DNA from: a virus
DNA length: 34,293 bases
Direction: 5' to 3' (one strand)
IMG/VR virus record: IMGVR_UViG_3300044522_000220
Coordinates: 1-34,293 of that record
Below, one piece after another: positions 30,322 to 34,293 of this stretch. The notes under the pieces were generated by a model, which worked only from the letters and a program-made list of their open reading frames with translations, ran no database searches and had not been told where the DNA came from. The position numbers and the translations under genes were made by a program. Each line of letters starts with the position of its first letter. Position 1 is the stretch's first letter.

Positions 30322-30567
30322 TTAGAATGGTAGTTTTTCTTTGTTAGCTTCTGGTTTCCATGGGTCAATTTCTACATAGAAATCTGATTCACCAGGATTG
30401 TGTGATTTTTTCATCTTAACTAATATGTTTGCCCATCCTTTGTTTTCGGCAGCAAAGTCATTTAGTTTTTGTAGGTCTTGTGGGCCTAATGAGATTTTTC
30501 TTAAACTACCGAAAGCTGTTGTAAGCGTAAAGCATCTCCCTAGGTAGAGTTCTTTTGATTTAGACAT
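30322..30567 (-). CDS. Hypothetical protein (81 aa)
   Basis: Mixed alpha/beta with LGRCFTLTTAFGSLRKISLG, NILVKMKKS and an acidic/Pro-rich end (FYVEIDPWKPEANKEK). Ends 1 base before the membrane protein. This resembles small single-domain early proteins of phages but no family is recognised. Confidence 0.6.
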   Translation of the reverse strand: MSKSKELYLGRCFTLTTAFGSLRKISLGPQDLQKLNDFAAENKGWANILVKMKKSHNPGESDFYVEIDPWKPEANKEKLPF

Positions 30568-30584
30568 TTTATTTGGTTTTATTG

Positions 30585-30803
30585 TTATAAACTATTTTTT
30601 CTTTTTTCTATGATTTGCTTGAGTTTCTGTACGTACAAACTTGCATCCATCAGTTCATCTTGCAAGTGATTAAGCCATTGTAACTCAGTTAAATCTTCTC
30701 TGTCAAGTGTCGTGTTATACTTTTGTAATCCAGTATGAGCCCTATCCTTGTACTTGTTAACTACATCGTTAACGACACTATCAAAGTGTTCGTTACTCTG
30801 CAT
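30585..30803 (-). CDS. Small helical protein, MazG-like candidate (72 aa)
   Basis: Residues 20-65 (RAHTGLQKYNTTL, TELQWLNHLQDELMDASLYV) have the Tyr-Asn/Gly-Thr-Leu then helix-E-E/D-hydrophobic pattern of phage all-alpha nucleotide pyrophosphohydrolase-like proteins. Several metal-binding acidic residues of full MazG are not evident, so this is tentative. The start overlaps the upstream gene by 11 bases. Confidence 0.6.
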   Translation of the reverse strand: MQSNEHFDSVVNDVVNKYKDRAHTGLQKYNTTLDREDLTELQWLNHLQDELMDASLYVQKLKQIIEKRKNSL

Positions 30804-30978
30804 CTTTTTTATATTTTTTTACTTGTGCTTTAAGTGCTTCTCTCCACTTTAAGTCTACAGAACCATCATCCAAGATGTCTTGAATAAGCTGTATTGTCTC
30901 GTTAGATACAAACTCTTTAGCCTTTTTAGTAGCCTTAGGAGCTTTCTCTGCTTTGTTTTCTAATTCTAATTCTTCCAT
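30793..30978 (-). CDS. Hypothetical Lys/Glu-rich protein (61 aa)
   Basis: Charged low-complexity start (ENKAEKAPKATKKAKEFV), then a small helical part (TIQLIQDILDDGSVDL, REALKAQVKKY). Overlaps the next gene by 11 bases. Function unknown. Confidence 0.55.
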   Translation of the reverse strand: MEELELENKAEKAPKATKKAKEFVSNETIQLIQDILDDGSVDLKWREALKAQVKKYKKDAE

Positions 30979-30989
30979 AATTTTAATTT

Positions 30990-31115
30990 TTATCTGCCCT
31001 GGCCTCTATATTGTTTAGGCTTTGAGCTGTGTTTGTTATAAGATTTTTTAGCACTACCTCTTTTGCGGCTGCCGAAGTTCACCTTCTGCGAACTCCCAGT
31101 CTTTACTTTCGCCAT
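30990..31115 (-). CDS. Small very basic protein nested at the nuclease gene end (41 aa)
   Basis: The ATG at 31115 opens a frame different from the VRR-NUC gene and overlaps its last 62 bases. The product is extremely basic (VKTGSSQKVNFGSRKRG, KKSYNKHSSKPKQYRGQGR) with no acidic residue, suggesting nucleic-acid binding. It resembles short Gly/Lys/Arg-rich proteins annotated as hypothetical in other Bacteroidota phages. It fills what would otherwise be a 75-base gap in a packed operon. Confidence 0.6.
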   Translation of the reverse strand: MAKVKTGSSQKVNFGSRKRGSAKKSYNKHSSKPKQYRGQGR

Positions 31116-31431
31116 CTTGATTAAATATTTTTACTATAATTTGTTCGTCTCTTAATTGTTGGCATAACATTGCTGTACCTCCGCACATAGCTAGATTGAT
31201 TAAGAAAGACATCTGTTCTGGTGATGCCTTATCACCGATAGCCTTAATCTCACAAGCCATAAAATGACCATACTTCTTACTGTAACCAATGATGTCTGGT
31301 ACGCCTTTCTTACCTATAAATGCTCTACCTTTTACAGCTAGATTATTATTACGCCATACCTCATTTCCTTTCTCACGTAAATAATCTAACATCATTTTTG
31401 TTAAGTCAGAAGCCGTTTTGTATGTTGCCAT
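31054..31431 (-). CDS. VRR-NUC domain nuclease (125 aa)
   Basis: PD-(D/E)xK fold: KGVPDIIGY (residues 42-50, Asp46) and MACEIKAIGDKASPEQ (58-73, Glu61 and Lys63) form the catalytic centre, with a preceding helix ending in YLREKGNEVWR. VRR-NUC proteins resolve branched or flapped DNA and are common in phage replication modules. Length is normal for a stand-alone domain. Confidence 0.88.
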   Translation of the reverse strand: MATYKTASDLTKMMLDYLREKGNEVWRNNNLAVKGRAFIGKKGVPDIIGYSKKYGHFMACEIKAIGDKASPEQMSFLINLAMCGGTAMLCQQLRDEQIIVKIFNQDGESKDWEFAEGELRQPQKR

Positions 31432-31461
31432 AAATCAAAATTACAATATATTTATTATATA

Positions 31462-31830
31462 TTAAGCCCATCTAATCATTTCTTCTACTGGAACCTGCAC
31501 ATATTTAACGTTATTTTCAACCTTTGTATTGTTTACTCTAAAGTATCTACGAGCCTTTTTTCGTAGCATTTCAGCCCTCATAAAATAGATTCTGTCTCTA
31601 AGGTCAAAGTTGATAGCAAAGAACTCAATTCTTTTATCTGCTATGCCAGATGGTTCATTATCACGTTCATACTCTAACCACATAAAGCCATCTAATAGTG
31701 CTGTTGGCATCTGAATTACTAGCGTTTTGGTATTCTTAGCAAATAGTTTAATAGCTTGATAAGTACCATCTTGGTTACGAGCTTGTTCTATCTCAAACTT
31801 ACGTCTATTTCTATCTCCTCTTTTATACAC
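31462..31830 (-). CDS. Hypothetical basic protein (122 aa)
   Basis: Arg/Lys-rich start (YKRGDRNRRKFEIEQARNQ), beta-rich centre (IKLFAKNTKTLVIQMP, IADKRIEFFAINFDL) and a basic helix (MRAEMLRKKARRYFRV). DNA binding is plausible from charge. No family recognised. Starts 2 bases after the 87-aa gene. Confidence 0.65.
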   Translation of the reverse strand: MYKRGDRNRRKFEIEQARNQDGTYQAIKLFAKNTKTLVIQMPTALLDGFMWLEYERDNEPSGIADKRIEFFAINFDLRDRIYFMRAEMLRKKARRYFRVNNTKVENNVKYVQVPVEEMIRWA

Positions 31831-31832
31831 AA

Positions 31833-32096
31833 CTATTTGTTTGGGTTATATAATCCATCATCTTCATCTGCTTTCATTATGTCTATAATGTGCTGCTTTT
31901 GTTTTGGTTTTTCATCAAAATAATAAAGGTCTAAGTCATTTTGGCAATCATAGAGGTAGTTAGCGTGTAGTTCATCTGCTATATATAAACCAACATCTTC
32001 TACTGCTTTACATATTTCACAAGGGCAAGTTGATGCGGTTCTATAAACCTTTTTGCCTATCCTTTCTTTATACCATTCTAAATCATGCTTGTCCAT
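31833..32096 (-). CDS. Hypothetical protein with CPCEIC motif (87 aa)
   Basis: Residues 23-30 read STCPCEICKAV with three Cys (CxCxxC), and later YDCQ adds a fourth Cys, so a zinc site is possible. A long acidic Tyr-rich helix follows. Located between conserved small genes downstream of the helicase. No family recognised. Confidence 0.62.
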   Translation of the reverse strand: MDKHDLEWYKERIGKKVYRTASTCPCEICKAVEDVGLYIADELHANYLYDCQNDLDLYYFDEKPKQKQHIIDIMKADEDDGLYNPNK

Positions 32097-32099
32097 AGG

Positions 32100-32315
32100 T
32101 TATTTGTTTTGGTTATAGGTTTGGTTGTAGTAATCTTCTCCATCTAATTGTTCTTCATCTTCTCTAAAATAACGTGCGTGATAAACACCATTTTCAAATG
32201 TTTCTATAATCTGCTCTTTTTCAAGTTCTTTGGCTTGTTTAAATAGTTCTTGAGTATGATTTGCTCTAAACTCATAAGGCATTTGCTCAATTAGCCAATC
32301 AAGTGCTGTTTTCAT
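32100..32315 (-). CDS. Conserved small phage protein (71 aa)
   Basis: Helical start ALDWLIEQMPYEF then a charged helix (LFKQAKELEKEQIIETF) and NGVYHARYF. This arrangement, W-L-I-E/Q then K-E-x-E-K and a terminal short acidic segment, is common in small phage proteins near replication genes. Function unknown. Confidence 0.65.
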   Translation of the reverse strand: MKTALDWLIEQMPYEFRANHTQELFKQAKELEKEQIIETFENGVYHARYFREDEEQLDGEDYYNQTYNQNK

Positions 32316-32318
32316 AAT

Positions 32319-33656
32319 TTATAATTTATAGTCTACAAATGTCATTGTCTCTGGTAAAAATCTCAATGGTATATTTTTGGTTGTGCCATGTCTATTCTTC
32401 TCTACCTTACAGATAACCAAGTCATTAGTAGCATATTCAGTTCCACCAATTTCTATTGGGTTAGTCATCTCATAATAATTAGGCCTCATTAGCATAATAA
32501 CCGCATCAGCATCTTGCTCAATAGAACCAGATTCTCTAAGGTCAGAAAGCTGAGGCATCTTATCGGCTCGTTCTTCTACTCTACGAGATAATTGAGATAG
32601 GGCGATAATCGGTACTTGCAACTCTTTGGCTAAAGATTTAAGGCTTCTGCTTATTAAACTTACTTCCTGCTCTCGGTTTTGGTTTGATTTGCCTTGTCCA
32701 CTCATAAGCTGTAGATAGTCAATAAAGATTACTTTAATGCCATACTTCTGCTTCATAATGGTTGCCTTTGCTCTAAGTTGTGAAATACTTATACCGCCCA
32801 TATCTTCTATATGTAGAGGGGAAAGTAATATCTTATCATCAGTTTTTAGTAGTATCTTTCTTTCTGCCTCATTCATATTATTCATTCTAAGGCGTTTTAA
32901 CGGTATCATACTCGTTATTGACTCTAACCTTTCAACTAACTGCTCGGAGCTCATTTCGAGGCTAAAAATGGCCGTAGGAACCTTATTTACGATTGTTAGA
33001 TGGTAGATAGTAGAAAGCATAAAAGCTGTCTTACCCATCCCTGGTCTTGCAGCTATGACTACAAAGTCTGGTCTGCACCATCCTGCTAATGTATTATTTA
33101 TCTCCTCAAAACCAGTGTTATAACCTAATAAATCTCCATTTTGTGCCTTATCACGTGAGTAGTTTAACGACATAATCACGTCATCAATGGTTTTTTCATG
33201 GATATTACCATACTCTTGTAAAGCTATAAGTTTACTATTTACGGTAGAAAGTAAATCTATAGATTGACTATCGTTATCTAAACACTCATATTCGGTCTGT
33301 TTGAATAATAAGAAGGCCTCACGTTTCTTGTACAGTTCTATTACCATCTCAATATGGCTGTTAATATGACCAGCACCAGTAATATTATCAGTTAATTTTG
33401 ATAGATAAAAAGCTCCACCAAGTTCCTTAAACGCCTCATCACCAGTTAATTTTTGTGCAACTGTGTTTAAATCAACCGATATGTTATCATCGTACATCTT
33501 TTTAACTGCAGCAAAGATTTTTTGATGTCCTAAATCGTAGAATATCTCTGTTTTTAGGTGGCCAACAACTAATGGTAATGTTCTTTTATCCAATAAAATA
33601 GCACCAAGTATGCTCTTTTCTAACTCTTTGCTGTTTGGTAGGTTTATTACTTCCAT
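32319..33656 (-). CDS. dnaB: Replicative DNA helicase, DnaB family (445 aa)
   Basis: Hexameric 5' to 3' helicase of the phage fork. The N-terminal domain (ELEKSILGAILLDKRTL) is followed by a linker and a RecA-like core: IAARPGMGKTAF with Walker A at 204-210, then TAIFSLEMSSEQL, VIFIDYLQLM (Walker B), LSQLSRRVEERADK and DLRESGSIEQDADAVIML. All motifs are intact and the length is normal. It overlaps the preceding gene by one base. The upstream replication protein likely loads it. Confidence 0.96.
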   Translation of the reverse strand: MEVINLPNSKELEKSILGAILLDKRTLPLVVGHLKTEIFYDLGHQKIFAAVKKMYDDNISVDLNTVAQKLTGDEAFKELGGAFYLSKLTDNITGAGHINSHIEMVIELYKKREAFLLFKQTEYECLDNDSQSIDLLSTVNSKLIALQEYGNIHEKTIDDVIMSLNYSRDKAQNGDLLGYNTGFEEINNTLAGWCRPDFVVIAARPGMGKTAFMLSTIYHLTIVNKVPTAIFSLEMSSEQLVERLESITSMIPLKRLRMNNMNEAERKILLKTDDKILLSPLHIEDMGGISISQLRAKATIMKQKYGIKVIFIDYLQLMSGQGKSNQNREQEVSLISRSLKSLAKELQVPIIALSQLSRRVEERADKMPQLSDLRESGSIEQDADAVIMLMRPNYYEMTNPIEIGGTEYATNDLVICKVEKNRHGTTKNIPLRFLPETMTFVDYKL

Positions 33657-33865
33657 TATAATTTTTCTATTTCTTGTTTTACTTCATCCCAATATTCTAA
33701 TTCCATTTCGTGCATATTCCTTCTTAATGTTACTATATGCTTTAAATCTAATATCTCATCTACTGTTATTAATGCACATTGTTTGGCTTTAGCTTCATAA
33801 TCACATTCTCTGCAACTAAATGCCATAGCTTCTACTAATTCCTTTGCTTTTTCTTTTGGTGTCAT
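33656..33865 (-). CDS. Conserved small phage protein (69 aa)
   Basis: Begins TPKEKAKELVEAMAF, then CRECDYEAKAKQCALITVDEIL, a pattern common in small phage proteins beside helicase or replication genes. Overlaps the replication protein by 4 bases (ATGA) and the helicase by one. Function unknown. Confidence 0.68.
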   Translation of the reverse strand: MTPKEKAKELVEAMAFSCRECDYEAKAKQCALITVDEILDLKHIVTLRRNMHEMELEYWDEVKQEIEKL

Positions 33866-34293
33866 TTTAAACTAATTTTAGTTGTTTGTGATGAAATGGT
33901 AGTAAAAGTACTACTGTTCCTCTTCCAAGTTCTTACTGCAGCCTTCCAATCCTTCATAGGATTTTTACCAATCATCCATCCCCTTGCTTCGTAATGGTCG
34001 TAAAAATGATTAGCATCTAAAACAAATCCTAATTCAGTAGCGTAAGTACTTATTGTTTCAACTGATGGCCTAATAAATGTATTCTTATTGTTAGTATTAT
34101 TGTTAGGTAAACTTTTTGTACCAGTTTCGGTAAACTTTTTTGACTCTATTTGTAAAGAATCTTTACCATCGGTAAACTTTTTATAGTCGTTTAAATAATT
34201 TAAAAATACTGACGTTACTCGTAAGTGTTTAGTAGCTGGACTTTTATAGACTAACTCTTTAACTATCAATGAATTAATAATGTTAATTACTGA
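33862..34293 (-). CDS. Phage replication protein, C-terminal part (cut by window end)
   Basis: Same gene as 1-477. The reading frame is open to 34293 and ends at 33862. The C-terminal domain reads ATELGFVLDANHFYDHYEARGWMIG then KDWKAAVRTWKRN, a hallmark of phage replication proteins. Residues encoded between 33985 and 34293 repeat those of 1-309 with two conservative changes. The apparent ATG at 34269 is internal, not the true start. Confidence 0.78.
   Translation of the reverse strand, partial: SVINIINSLIVKELVYKSPATKHLRVTSVFLNYLNDYKKFTDGKDSLQIESKKFTETGTKSLPNNNTNNKNTFIRPSVETISTYATELGFVLDANHFYDHYEARGWMIGKNPMKDWKAAVRTWKRNSSTFTTISSQTTKISLK
33985..34293. repeat. Terminal direct repeat of bases 1-309
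   Basis: 302 of 309 positions are identical to bases 1-309, no gaps. Mismatches fall at window positions 4, 58, 202, 216, 265, 271 and 295. This is the overlap of a circularly closed or circularly permuted genome. Confidence 0.9.

Noticed and set aside
1-34293. Prophage or temperate phage
   Set aside because: No integrase, excisionase, repressor of CI type or attachment site is visible, and the ends overlap as a complete free genome.

Overview
The window is essentially one complete genome of a small, AT-rich siphovirus infecting a Bacteroidota host, most likely a flavobacterium. Promoters that can be read follow the Bacteroidota pattern TTG-N19-TAnnTTTG. Shine-Dalgarno sequences are mostly weak, and the G+C content looks to be about one third. 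The first 309 bases repeat as the last 309 bases (offset 33984) with 7 mismatches, so the contig closes into a circle of about 33984 bp. The repeat lies inside a replication-protein gene that is cut at both ends of the window and reads through the junction as about 199 aa. I see no integrase, excisionase or recognisable CI-like repressor, so nothing supports a temperate lifestyle.

The layout is two divergent transcription blocks. A control region (about 6575-7440) holds a strong leftward promoter, palindromes and an extremely AT-rich repeated tract. Leftward from it runs the early block. It starts with two tiny membrane proteins, a beta-clamp-like protein and an iteron-like array (five GATTTTTG boxes spaced 27-17-27-17). 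It continues with many small unknown proteins, a DnaA-domain-IV-like protein, a free-standing HNH homing endonuclease, a putative DNA-annealing recombination protein and the replication protein across the contig junction. From the right end it continues through a DnaB-type helicase, a VRR-NUC nuclease and small conserved phage proteins, ending at a terminator near 30080.

Rightward from the control region come two tRNA-like genes with abnormal anticodon arms, a zinc-ribbon protein, a small membrane protein and the small terminase. A 658-base noncoding stretch packed with perfect inverted repeats follows. Then comes the late block: large terminase, portal, a small unknown protein, minor head protein, prohead protease and HK97-fold major capsid protein, followed by a terminator. 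Next are head-tail connector, head closure and gp10-like neck proteins, a 1227-aa fibre with an S74 self-cleaving chaperone domain, tail terminator and tail tube protein. A tail assembly chaperone pair joined by a -1 frameshift on a run of ten A follows, then tape measure, a distal-tail protein and two further tail-tube-like paralogues. The block ends with membrane/coiled-coil proteins, a two-TM holin candidate, an M15 peptidase endolysin and a metallophosphoesterase. The two blocks converge on back-to-back terminators at 30042-30107.

The items most worth a second look are the tRNA-like pair, the structured terS-terL intergenic region, the two candidate origin/iteron regions, the chaperone frameshift, the triplicated tail-tube fold and the fibre gene sitting in the neck module.
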